From NCBI RefSeq assembly GCF_900461555.1, contig NZ_UGOX01000001.1, positions 633,501 through 697,500 on the forward strand: 64,000 nt of DNA, read 5' to 3'. The notes under the pieces were generated by a model. That model had not been told where the DNA came from. It made no database searches and was given only the letters and a program-made list of their open reading frames with translations. Position numbers and translations under genes: made by a program. Origin of the DNA: Legionella quinlivanii (GTDB taxonomy: Bacteria > Pseudomonadota > Gammaproteobacteria > Legionellales > Legionellaceae). Positions 52,689 through 62,796 of the stretch are shown in pieces; position 1 is the first letter of the stretch, and each line of letters starts with the position of its first letter.

Positions 52689-53939
52689 TCAAACGAGCGG
52701 TATCATGACTTTGAAAATAGAGCCTTTATTCTCTCCCTTACTTTCAGCGTCCATAAAGCCGCTGTGTAATTTGACCAGATAGGCAGAAAATGCAAGGCCG
52801 ATTCCCATTCCCTCTTTAGCCTTTATGCCATTGTCCTCATTGAATAGTCGAAGAATTCTTGTTAATTGTTCTTTTTTCATACCCACGCCATGATCCTCGA
52901 ACACGATCTGGGCATAACTCTTTTTATTTAAAACCAAATGCTCTGTTTTGATCAATAACTCTCCGCTTTCAAAACTGAATTTAATTGCATTGGCCAGCAA
53001 ATTACAAAAAACCTGTTTAATCTGAAACGAGTCCGCGCGGATTATGAGCGGGTGCGGCGTCAGACATTTCTTAACTTGCAGGTTTCTGTTTTGTACCAGC
53101 GAAATTACTGATTGCAGGGATTTGTTAAGAATGGAATTGACATCAGTGAACTCAAATTCCATGGGTGTTTTATTTAAAAGCACTTCGGAAATATGAATAA
53201 GATTATCAATAATCTTATTTTGTCTAAGTGCACTTTCTTCAATAAAATTTAAACCGGTTTTTAACTTATCCGGAGGAGATGAGGTTGTTTTAAGTAATTG
53301 GGCCCAAGTCAAAATTGAAGTTAGCGGTGAGCGAAGATCATGAGAAAGAGCGGCTAAAAAAAGCTTTTTGGCATAACCTTCCTCGGTTGCCGTGGTTTTA
53401 TAAAGACTGGAGAGACTTTCAATTTCACGTTGCTGTAATAAATTGCCGGTATGATAAGCAATTAACTCAAGACAGGAGATGCTCATATCATTCGGTTTCT
53501 GAGTATGCGGCCAATAAATTAAAAGATTGCCCAAGGCGGTTTTTGCTGAGCTTAACAAAGGAATGAGTATAAGGCGGTTTGCAATACCCTCTGTGAGCAG
53601 GGGATTATCAATATAGAAACTATTCTGGATTCTTTCAGCTTTTTGACTTAAGCGCAAAATGGAAGCGGGATTAACGCTCAGGTTTTCACCCACTTCTACA
53701 AGCACCTGATGAGTATCCGCATCCTGCAGGCTCAATTGGACATAAGACACTTTGAACAGCTGGATAATAAGTGCCAGATGCTCCTGGAGAAGAGAGTAGA
53801 GGTTTTTGTTACTTGTGCTTTGCACAGACAACTGATGTAAGCAACGCATCATTTGCTCAGCATCAGGAATGGAATTAGTTTTTTCAGCGTTACCCATGAC
53901 CATAACTTTCAATATTAAATCACCTTGATAATGGCTCAA
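52689..53939 (-). CDS. Sensor histidine kinase
   Basis: 416 residues. A GAF-like sensor part lies in about residues 30-185 (no membrane helices), then HisKA with H-box ALSHDLRSPLTSILTWAQ, N-box QVFCNLLANAIKFSF, G1 FEDHGVGMKK and G2 GMGIGLAFSAYLV. Cytoplasmic. The start could also be one of the later in-frame ATGs at 53903 or 53897 (MVMGNAEK, MGNAEK). Divergent from the FixJ-type regulator, which is its obvious partner. The signal is unknown. Confidence 0.88.
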   Translation of the reverse strand: MSHYQGDLILKVMVMGNAEKTNSIPDAEQMMRCLHQLSVQSTSNKNLYSLLQEHLALIIQLFKVSYVQLSLQDADTHQVLVEVGENLSVNPASILRLSQKAERIQNSFYIDNPLLTEGIANRLILIPLLSSAKTALGNLLIYWPHTQKPNDMSISCLELIAYHTGNLLQQREIESLSSLYKTTATEEGYAKKLFLAALSHDLRSPLTSILTWAQLLKTTSSPPDKLKTGLNFIEESALRQNKIIDNLIHISEVLLNKTPMEFEFTDVNSILNKSLQSVISLVQNRNLQVKKCLTPHPLIIRADSFQIKQVFCNLLANAIKFSFESGELLIKTEHLVLNKKSYAQIVFEDHGVGMKKEQLTRILRLFNEDNGIKAKEGMGIGLAFSAYLVKLHSGFMDAESKGENKGSIFKVMIPLV

Positions 53940-54041
53940 ACGAAATATCTTTTATACGCGAGCCCGCGCTAAAAATGAATTGTCAAGCGATATTAATCTC
54001 TTTAAGATACGCAATAATTGATGATTCAGGAAGTCAAATCA

Positions 54042-54692
54042 ATGCATAAATCGAATTTTTGCGTCTATCTGGTAGAAGATGATCTTTCCATCAGCAGAGC
54101 GCTTATGGCCTTGTTTGAATCGGTGCAAATTGAGGTGGTTTGTTACAATGATCCCTATCTTTTTCTGGAAGCTTTTCAAAGAGGCGAGATTCAGAATGGC
54201 TGTATCATTCTGGATGTACGGCTTCCAAACATGGGGGGATTGGAGTTACAGGAGAGTTTGACGCAAAGCAAAAATTTACTGCCTGTTATTTTTATTACTG
54301 CGCATGGTGATATTGAAATGGCTGTAAGAGCCATGAAAATTGGCGCGTTCGATTTCATCCCCAAGCCATTTAACAACCAGCAACTGCTGGCTGCTGTGCA
54401 GAAGTCATTTGCTGCTATTCCCTTGTGTAATACGGTCACCCGATTTAAAGACGATATGATGAAATTAACGCCTCGGGAAAAAGAAGTTTTGGAATATGTT
54501 ATTAATGGCAAAATGAACAAAGAGATCGGCTACACCCTCAATATTGCGCTTTCCACAGTAGAAATTCATCGGGCGAATATCATGAGGAAACTGGGAATGA
54601 AGAATCTTGCGGAGCTAATTAATTATTACTTAATGACCCGTCAGGTCAATAATAATTATCTGGCAGGTTCTTATAATGCGGTAAGCAGCTAG
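54042..54692 (+). CDS. FixJ/NarL-type response regulator
   Basis: 216 residues from ATG 54042, preceded by AGGAAG; an ATG at 54018 is less well supported. Receiver domain with VYLVEDDLSIS, phosphorylation site ILDVRLPNMGG and the conserved Lys in IPKPF. LuxR-type HTH follows: LTPREKEVLEYVINGKMNKE and STVEIHRANIMRKLGM. Typical transcription activator partnered with the divergent sensor kinase. A DUF4286 gene follows after 11 nt and is likely co-transcribed. Confidence 0.88.
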   Translation: MHKSNFCVYLVEDDLSISRALMALFESVQIEVVCYNDPYLFLEAFQRGEIQNGCIILDVRLPNMGGLELQESLTQSKNLLPVIFITAHGDIEMAVRAMKIGAFDFIPKPFNNQQLLAAVQKSFAAIPLCNTVTRFKDDMMKLTPREKEVLEYVINGKMNKEIGYTLNIALSTVEIHRANIMRKLGMKNLAELINYYLMTRQVNNNYLAGSYNAVSS

Positions 54693-54703
54693 GCAGAGAC
54701 GCC

Positions 54704-55018
54704 ATGATTAAATATGAAATCAGCGTGGAAATCCATCCGGATATATTCGATAAATACATGGTATGGCTCAACACGCATGTCGGTAAATTACTTGATATTG
54801 AAGGTTTTCTAAAAGCCGAAGTATTGACCTGCATCGAAACAGAAGCGGTTACATGGAAAAAAATCAAGGTCGACTATTATGTGAAAAACTATCTGGCCTA
54901 TCAGTCCTATCTGGAAAATCAGGCAGCAGCAATGCGCAGTGAAGTACCTGATGATTTTAAAGGACTTTATAGTGTAGAGCGGAAAATTTATGAAATTAGT
55001 GAGGTAATTAATCATTAA
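54704..55018 (+). CDS. DUF4286 family protein (paralogue of the one in the element)
   Basis: 104 residues starting MIKYEISVEIHPDIFDKYMV, with the family segment IEGFLKAEVLTCIE and SVERKIYEISEV. Similar in length and pattern to 42455-42766. It follows the response regulator closely, suggesting it belongs to that operon. Function unknown. Confidence 0.75.
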   Translation: MIKYEISVEIHPDIFDKYMVWLNTHVGKLLDIEGFLKAEVLTCIETEAVTWKKIKVDYYVKNYLAYQSYLENQAAAMRSEVPDDFKGLYSVERKIYEISEVINH

Positions 55019-55047
55019 TTGAAGTATTCCGGTCCTTATGCGTTCCA

Positions 55048-55140
55048 CCTTCCTACGTGCCTCGGCTTGTCCGAGGCATCCAGCTTGAAGCGTGTATACA
55101 GGCATTTCTGGATACCGCGAACAAGTCGCGGTACGTAGGG
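55048..55140. repeat. Dispersed palindromic repeat
   Basis: Two hairpins, GCCTCGG-CTTGT-CCGAGGC (55059-55077) and TACCGCG-AACAAGT-CGCGGTA (55113-55133), flanked by CCTACGT and ACGTAGG. This is like the REP-type repeats in intergenic DNA of Legionella. It lies between the DUF4286 gene and the leftward ychF. Confidence 0.5.
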
Positions 55141-55220
55141 TAGAAGGGCCGGAGAATGTTTCCTGAGCTCTGTTGATCCTGAAGAGAAAGCTATTTCGTA
55201 TCGATAGATAGCTACAGGTA

Positions 55221-56312
55221 TCAGACATTAAATCTAAAATGCATCACATCGCCATCGCGAACAATATAGTCTTTGCCTTCCAACCGCAGTTTACCGGCTT
55301 CCTTCGCACCTTGCTCGCCACGATTCTGAATAAAATCTTCATAAGCAATCACTTCCGCGCGAATAAAGCCTTTTTCAAAATCGGTGTGAATAACGCCGGC
55401 TGCCTGTGGTGCTGTCGCTCCTTTCGCCACTGTCCAGGCACGGACTTCTTTAACGCCAGCAGTGAAATAGGTTTGCAAGCCCAGTAAGTCATAGCCTGCA
55501 CGAATTACCCGATTCAAGCCAGGCTCGGAAATACCGAGTTCATTCATGTATTCAAGACGCTCTTCATCATCCAAATCAATCAGATCTGATTCGGTTGATG
55601 CACATAGAGCAACCACTTTGGCATTTTCGCTGGCGGCCAGCTCTTTGACCTTATCAAGATAAGGATTATTTTCCTGACCTTCATCGCTTACATTGGCAAT
55701 ATAGAGCACCGGCTTGGCTGTTAACAGGAAGAGCCGTTTGATAATTTGCTCTTCTTCATTGGTTAATGCCAGGGTTCTTACCGGGGTTCCCTCATCGAGA
55801 TGGGTTTTAATTTTCTCAAGAGTCTGTTTTTCAAAAAGCGCTTCCTTATTGCCGCTCCTGCTGTTTTTTGCGGATTTCATGATGGCTTTATCGACGGTTT
55901 CCATATCGGCAAGCGCCAGCTCCGTATTAATGATTTCAATGTCAGACAGCGGATCTACACGCCCGTCAACATGAATTACATCGGAATTATCAAAACAGCG
56001 GACCACATGGGCAATTGCGTCTGTCTCACGAATATTGGCCAGGAATTGATTTCCAAGCCCTTCTCCTTTGGCAGCGCCCTTAACTAATCCTGCGATATCA
56101 ACAAACTGCATGGTCGTCGGCAGGGTTTGCTGAGGTTTTACAATAGCACTAAGCGCATCAAGGCGGGGATCGGGAACGGTTACAATGCCCACATTAGGTT
56201 CTATGGTACAGAAAGGATAGTTAGCTGCTTCAATTCCTGCCTTGGTCAGCGCGTTGAATAATGTCGATTTGCCGACATTGGGTAAGCCGACGATACCGCA
56301 TTTAAATCCCAT
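55221..56312 (-). CDS. ychF: Ribosome-associated GTPase/ATPase YchF
   Basis: 363 residues, full length. The N-terminal domain has [15 protein letters not shown] (Walker A, also shared by OLA1 ATPases) and [20 protein letters not shown], then a coiled-coil insert, and a TGS domain at the end ([20 protein letters not shown]... [12 protein letters not shown]). It is usually co-transcribed with pth, as here (46 bp between). Binds ribosomes and affects translation or stress response. Confidence 0.95.
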   Translation of the reverse strand: MGFKCGIVGLPNVGKSTLFNALTKAGIEAANYPFCTIEPNVGIVTVPDPRLDALSAIVKPQQTLPTTMQFVDIAGLVKGAAKGEGLGNQFLANIRETDAIAHVVRCFDNSDVIHVDGRVDPLSDIEIINTELALADMETVDKAIMKSAKNSRSGNKEALFEKQTLEKIKTHLDEGTPVRTLALTNEEEQIIKRLFLLTAKPVLYIANVSDEGQENNPYLDKVKELAASENAKVVALCASTESDLIDLDDEERLEYMNELGISEPGLNRVIRAGYDLLGLQTYFTAGVKEVRAWTVAKGATAPQAAGVIHTDFEKGFIRAEVIAYEDFIQNRGEQGAKEAGKLRLEGKDYIVRDGDVMHFRFNV

Positions 56313-56358
56313 AGTAACCTCACTTCAAAATCAATGAAACTCATCAGTCGATGAGTTA

Positions 56359-56919
56359 TTATCCATTAATGACATTCATTGCCGCAGCAATATTGCCGTC
56401 AATAATGGTCGGTGCAGCCTGGATAGCCCGATCAATTGCTTCCAGAATTAATTGCTTGTCATTCTGCGATGGTTTACCCAGCACATAATTAAGCACCAAA
56501 TCTTTGTGGCCTGGGTGATCAATTCCCACTCGCAGACGATGAAACGCCTGGCTGCCAAGATGAGCGATAATATCGCGCAAGCCATTATGTCCGCCATGTC
56601 CTCCACCCGATTTCAGCTTAATTCGGCCCGCAGGCAAATCAAGCTCATCATGAACAACCAGAATCTCTTCAGGTTTTATACGATAAAACTGGGCAACTTC
56701 CCGCACTGGGAGACCGCTGTTATTCATAAAGGTTAGTGGAAGGAGGAGTCGGCAGCGACCATCCAACGTTGCCAGCTCAGCGTTTAATTTCTTTTCAGTT
56801 TTGAAAGCCAAATCAAAATGTTGTGCTAAAGCTTCCACGAACCAGGCGCCGGCATTATGTCGAGTAGGCACATAGGCCGAACCCGGGTTGCGAAGGCCAA
56901 TTATTAGTTTAATAGTCAT
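56359..56919 (-). CDS. pth: Peptidyl-tRNA hydrolase
   Basis: 186 residues from the ATG at 56919 (MTIKLIIGLRNPGSAY). An ATG at 56967 adds 16 residues without family support. Catalytic His is in TRHNAG; the conserved Asn residues are in LRNPG and FMNNSGLPV; the Asp is in VVHDELDLPAG. Cleaves peptidyl-tRNA released from stalled ribosomes. Part of the rplY-pth-ychF leftward operon. Confidence 0.95.
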   Translation of the reverse strand: MTIKLIIGLRNPGSAYVPTRHNAGAWFVEALAQHFDLAFKTEKKLNAELATLDGRCRLLLPLTFMNNSGLPVREVAQFYRIKPEEILVVHDELDLPAGRIKLKSGGGHGGHNGLRDIIAHLGSQAFHRLRVGIDHPGHKDLVLNYVLGKPSQNDKQLILEAIDRAIQAAPTIIDGNIAAAMNVING

Positions 56920-56969
56920 AAAATAAGCAAAATCAGGGAAGAGGCGGGCTCGCCTCTTCCAAAACAAAT

Positions 56970-57593
56970 TTATTCTGCTGCTTCTGCGGATTCACCTTCT
57001 TCCGCATCGCCTGCACTGCCTCGGGGAGCATGAATGCTGACTACTGGATGATTGTGAGTGCCGTCTGCCAGGTCAACAGTAAGTTGAACGCCTTTAGGCA
57101 ATTTCAGGTCAGATAAATGAATTACCTGGTCCATTACCATGCTGGACAAATCCACTTCAATAAATTCAGGTAAATCTTTAGCCTGGCAACGAACTTCAAC
57201 TTGGGTCATCGTGTGGTTGACAATACCGCCGGCTTTAACTGCTTTGCATTGCTGTTCGTTTGTGAAGTGAACAGGAACGTGTTTAATCAGTACATCTTTA
57301 GCAGAAACACGTTGTAAATCCATATGCAGAACAATAGGCTTGTAGGGATGACGTTGCAAATCCTTCAGAATAACGTGCTCAACCTTGCCATCCACTTTCA
57401 GATCAAAAATACTTGAATAAATACTTTCCTGTTCAAGTGCCTTGATCACTTTATTATGTAATAAATGGATTGTTTGTGGTTTTTTGTCGCCGCCGTAAAG
57501 AATGGCGGGAACTTTATTTTCAAGACGACGCAGGCGGCGGCTCGCACCTTTTCCCATATCAGTTCTTGATTCGGCTTCCAGTAAAATAGGCAT
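56970..57593 (-). CDS. rplY: 50S ribosomal protein L25/general stress protein Ctc
   Basis: 207 residues from ATG 57593, with GGAG 8 nt upstream. The upstream ATG at 57626 is not supported. L25 domain first (MPILLEAESRTDMGKGASRR) and the C-terminal Ctc/TL5 extension (SMVMDQVIHLSDLKLPKGV), ending in an Ala/Glu-rich tail. Binds 5S rRNA. First gene of the rplY-pth-ychF operon. Confidence 0.95.
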   Translation of the reverse strand: MPILLEAESRTDMGKGASRRLRRLENKVPAILYGGDKKPQTIHLLHNKVIKALEQESIYSSIFDLKVDGKVEHVILKDLQRHPYKPIVLHMDLQRVSAKDVLIKHVPVHFTNEQQCKAVKAGGIVNHTMTQVEVRCQAKDLPEFIEVDLSSMVMDQVIHLSDLKLPKGVQLTVDLADGTHNHPVVSIHAPRGSAGDAEEGESAEAAE

Positions 57594-57640
57594 TAAAAAA
57601 TCTCCAAATAAAATAAAAATCGTCAAATTTACCCGACATT

Positions 57641-57669
57641 TTGCCCGCGACCAGGGAAAATGCTAAAAT
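57641..57669 (+). promoter_or_regulatory. Putative sigma-70 promoter of rplU
   Basis: TTGCCC (57641-57646), 17 bp, then TAAAAT (57664-57669), directed toward rplU. Transcription would begin about 57676, giving a leader of ~113 nt before the rplU ATG. The rplY promoter must lie on the other strand in the same 195-bp region. Confidence 0.5.
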
Positions 57670-57788
57670 GGATGGGCAGGGAAGTATACAATAATTTAAA
57701 TACAACTTGAAGTCAGGGCATTAATTTCATAGAATATGCCACTTTGTTGAACTTGTGTAAGCCAAATGTGGCGAGTGGGAGAAGAGCT

Positions 57789-58100
57789 ATGTATGCGGTA
57801 ATTAAGAGCGGCGGTAAGCAGTACCGTGTCAAAGAAGGCGATGTTTTAAAATTAGAATTGCTGACCGCAGACGTTGGCAAAGAAATCAACTTTAGCGAAG
57901 TGCTAATGCTGACAGACGGCGATAAGGTGACTTGCGGCTCTCCTTTAATATCCAATGCCTCTGTAACTGCTGAAGTGCTTGAACATGGCCGACACAAAAA
58001 GGTTAAGATTATTAAATTCAGACGTCGTAAGCACCATATGAAACAAATGGGGCACCGACAATATTATACGCAGGTTAAAATTACTGCGATCAGCAAGTAG
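57789..58100 (+). CDS. rplU: 50S ribosomal protein L21
   Basis: 103 residues starting [20 protein letters not shown]. The ATG at 57744 is an upstream in-frame extension and not the start. The end KTKFRRRKH-like [20 protein letters not shown] is the conserved basic tail. Followed after 11 nt by rpmA as in most bacteria. Confidence 0.97.
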   Translation: MYAVIKSGGKQYRVKEGDVLKLELLTADVGKEINFSEVLMLTDGDKVTCGSPLISNASVTAEVLEHGRHKKVKIIKFRRRKHHMKQMGHRQYYTQVKITAISK

Positions 58101-58111
58101 AGGGGAGAGAA

Positions 58112-58381
58112 ATGGCTCATAAGAAAGCGGGTGGTAGTACGCGTAACGGACGTGACTCGAATCCCAAGTATCTTGGTGTAAAACGCTTTGGCGGTCAATT
58201 TGTGAATGCGGGAGAAATCCTTGTGCGTCAGCGTGGTACACGTTTCCACCCAGGCGTTGGCGTGGGTTGTGGCCGCGATCATACATTGTATGCTTTGGTT
58301 ACCGGTTACGTTGAGTTCAATGTAAAAGGCGTCAAAAATCGTAAATTTGTTAATGTCCAGGCGGTAGAAGAGCAGGCATAA
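58112..58381 (+). CDS. rpmA: 50S ribosomal protein L27
   Basis: 89 residues starting [20 protein letters not shown], with the conserved core [20 protein letters not shown]. The N-terminal tail reaches the peptidyl transferase centre. GGGGAGAGA upstream supports the start. Terminator follows at 58408. Confidence 0.97.
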   Translation: MAHKKAGGSTRNGRDSNPKYLGVKRFGGQFVNAGEILVRQRGTRFHPGVGVGCGRDHTLYALVTGYVEFNVKGVKNRKFVNVQAVEEQA

Positions 58382-58407
58382 TCTGCTCATGCAGGACAAT
58401 AGCTTTA

Positions 58408-58433
58408 AGCCCCGCTACCGGGGCTTTTTTTTT
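58408..58433 (+). terminator. Rho-independent terminator after rpmA
   Basis: AGCCCCG (58408-58414) pairs with CGGGGCT (58419-58425), loop CTAC, followed by TTTTTTTT. Strong intrinsic terminator; obg must be read through or have its own promoter close to its start at 58452. Confidence 0.9.
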
Positions 58434-58445
58434 CATTTTGGGTAA

Positions 58446-60530
<2,085 letters not shown>

Positions 60531-60546
60531 GCTGTCATCCTGTTAT

Positions 60547-61347
60547 TTAAACGCGGTGAATGGTGACCTGCGGGAAGGGCATTTCAATCCCTTTGAGATC
60601 AAACTTTTCTTTAATAATTTCCTGCAGTTGATTTTTAACTGCCGAGTGATCTTCTGTTTTAACCCATACCATGAATTTTAGCTCAATTGCAGAGTCTGCA
60701 AAGTTATTAATATTTACATTGGGGGCAGGATCTTTTAGCACTTGAGCACAGTGGCTGGCAATATCAAGTAATGTGGCTTTAACTTCGTTGATATTACTTT
60801 GATAAGCCACCCCAATAATTAAATCAATGCGGCGTGTGTCAAAATAGTTCAGATTGGCTAATTCAGATTTAATGAGCACCTCATTTGGAATGCGGATAAG
60901 CTTATTATCGGAGGTCCGTAACTTGGTTGAGAGTAAGTCAATGGACTCTACCACCCCATTAATACCCTTAAGTTCGATGGTATCGCCTACTTTAAAGGGA
61001 TGCTCAAACAATAAAAAAATGCCGCTGATTAGATTGGAGGCCGCGGTTTGCGAGGCAAAACTGATAGCGACTGTAAAAATACCTGCCGCTCCCAGCAATA
61101 CCCCAAGCTTGAACCCGAGATGCTGCAGGCTGGATACGGCAAATAATCCGAGAATAATATAAAATACAATGCGGCTGATCAGTAAGGCATGATGCCGGGA
61201 AAAGCGTTTGCTGATGGAGTGATTAGTCATGGTGCTTACTCGTTGTGCTACAATGTAGCCGACCACGATTAAGCCGGCTGCATAAAGCGAGCTGAGCAGC
61301 TTGGTACTGTTAATAAAAGTGAGAGCGTTGTGAAATAGTTCAGTCAT
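60547..61347 (-). CDS. mscS: Small mechanosensitive channel (MscS family)
   Basis: 266 residues, close to the E. coli MscS size. Three membrane segments near the start (LYAAGLIVVGYIVAQ, ISRIVFYIILGLFAVSSL, GVLLGAAGIFTVAISFASQ), the last being the pore-lining TM3 with small residues. Soluble vestibule after (FEHPFKVGDTIELKGINGVV, LRTSDNKLIRIPNEVL). Releases solutes on hypo-osmotic shock. It runs leftward, ending 17 nt before the cinA-like gene, probably co-transcribed. Confidence 0.93.
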   Translation of the reverse strand: MTELFHNALTFINSTKLLSSLYAAGLIVVGYIVAQRVSTMTNHSISKRFSRHHALLISRIVFYIILGLFAVSSLQHLGFKLGVLLGAAGIFTVAISFASQTAASNLISGIFLLFEHPFKVGDTIELKGINGVVESIDLLSTKLRTSDNKLIRIPNEVLIKSELANLNYFDTRRIDLIIGVAYQSNINEVKATLLDIASHCAQVLKDPAPNVNINNFADSAIELKFMVWVKTEDHSAVKNQLQEIIKEKFDLKGIEMPFPQVTIHRV

Positions 61348-61427
61348 GCTGGTGCTTCAGAAGGAAAAGCGCCTAGTATACTATCCTGATTTAAAAAACA
61401 AAATGCCGGTATCCTACGACATTAAGT

Positions 61428-62651
61428 CTAGGTGCTAAAGCTTGCTGTATCCCTTTGCTCCTCTTTATTGTCCGAGTCCAGCAGGGGCTGGGTGTCAGGA
61501 GCCGGGTTTGAAAGTCTGAGTTGCGCTTTCATGTCAGTCGATTTTTGCATGACCGCCTGCGCTGAGCCCTCAAATTGCTTTACCTGACGCCAGTGAGCGG
61601 TTTCACCGCCATTAAACTTTTGGCAAAGCCAGCTGCCTTTATATTCTCCATTACTGTCTTTACCCTTAAAATGCATGGATAATAATTCTTTTCGCTCAGC
61701 CACTGCGGTAGCTTTATCGGCGCTGTTTTGAATCTGCTCGACCAGGGCGTCTTTAATGGTAGCCCAGAGCCTGGAATCATTTTTATCTCGGGCCAGCACC
61801 ATCATTTCTTTTAATTTAACCATATCGTTTAATGGCAGTTCGGCTTTGCTGTAGTCAAAGCTGATTTTTTTTACTTCATCAAAAGTCGGGTTTTGTGCAT
61901 CAGCAAGTTTCTTTTTTATGTCATTAAAGAATACTTTATCTCGAATAGTTCGAGCCCAATTCAACATGAAGGCTGCCATTGATGGGGTGCTTGGAGAATC
62001 AGTTTTTTTGATCCGCGATTCCACTTCCTTAGCACAATTACCACGGCAGTTTTTAAATTCTCCTCGCTCGCCCTGAAGATTGATGCCAAAACTGAAAGCG
62101 CTTCCACTCAGATTATTTTGTTTCCCCCAGTAGGTTTCGATTTTATCAAGCTTATATTTTTTTTTAGTAATCACTCCTTCGATAGCATTGGCGAGGTCTT
62201 CATCAAGTAAATTTTCTTTGAAACTATGTTCGTAATGCTCTTTGCTCCAGCCAATAACGACCTCGATGTGTGAGTCTTCCGGTACCTTCTTAAGCATGTT
62301 ATCGATAATGTCAGATGGCGTGTGCTCATTATCTTTTTCAAAGGTAGAAGACGCAATTCCGCCGGGCACATGCATCATCGAGATTTGTGTAATCTCCCCT
62401 TTCTGATTACGGATAATTAAAGCCAGGGCGACACAGTCGGTCATACCGGCAGTAAAGATGCCATTTATGGGTGTTCCATCCTCTTTCGTATCTCCCCTTC
62501 TAACAGTCTGCACGTTATCCGCGTTGGTTACAAATTCAAATTTTGCGTACAAATACTGTTCGGGATCGGCGTCTATCACCGCTGCTATTTGTGGACCATC
62601 TTTGCCTGAAGGAGCAGACACGGTGGTGTCATCAGCAGAATCTTTACTCAT
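61428..62651 (-). CDS. Possible effector with CheD/CNF-like deamidase pattern
   Basis: 407 residues from the ATG at 62651 (MSKDSADDTTVSAPS); a TTG four codons upstream is less likely. Residues ~64-98 read GIFTAGMTDCVALALII, then a short loop and ISMMHVPGGIA, matching CheD/CNF-type Cys-His enzymes in which a T-x-LGSC-like Cys is followed about 17 residues later by H-x-x-P. Here they are C73 and H94. The rest is helical, ending in a hydrophilic Asp/Glu/Ser tail (SDNKEEQRDTASFST) as in Dot/Icm substrates. Biochemical role not shown. Confidence 0.5.
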   Translation of the reverse strand: MSKDSADDTTVSAPSGKDGPQIAAVIDADPEQYLYAKFEFVTNADNVQTVRRGDTKEDGTPINGIFTAGMTDCVALALIIRNQKGEITQISMMHVPGGIASSTFEKDNEHTPSDIIDNMLKKVPEDSHIEVVIGWSKEHYEHSFKENLLDEDLANAIEGVITKKKYKLDKIETYWGKQNNLSGSAFSFGINLQGERGEFKNCRGNCAKEVESRIKKTDSPSTPSMAAFMLNWARTIRDKVFFNDIKKKLADAQNPTFDEVKKISFDYSKAELPLNDMVKLKEMMVLARDKNDSRLWATIKDALVEQIQNSADKATAVAERKELLSMHFKGKDSNGEYKGSWLCQKFNGGETAHWRQVKQFEGSAQAVMQKSTDMKAQLRLSNPAPDTQPLLDSDNKEEQRDTASFST

Positions 62652-62796
62652 AAGCCAACTCAAATTTTATTATGATTTAATAAGTATAAGTTATAGAATT
62701 AAATGTACATAAAATAAGCAAAATATTTTTTCGTACAGAAGTGGATGTTTTGTTCAGAGGTATTTAAAATGGGCTTTTTCTCTTCATCGGTGAACA

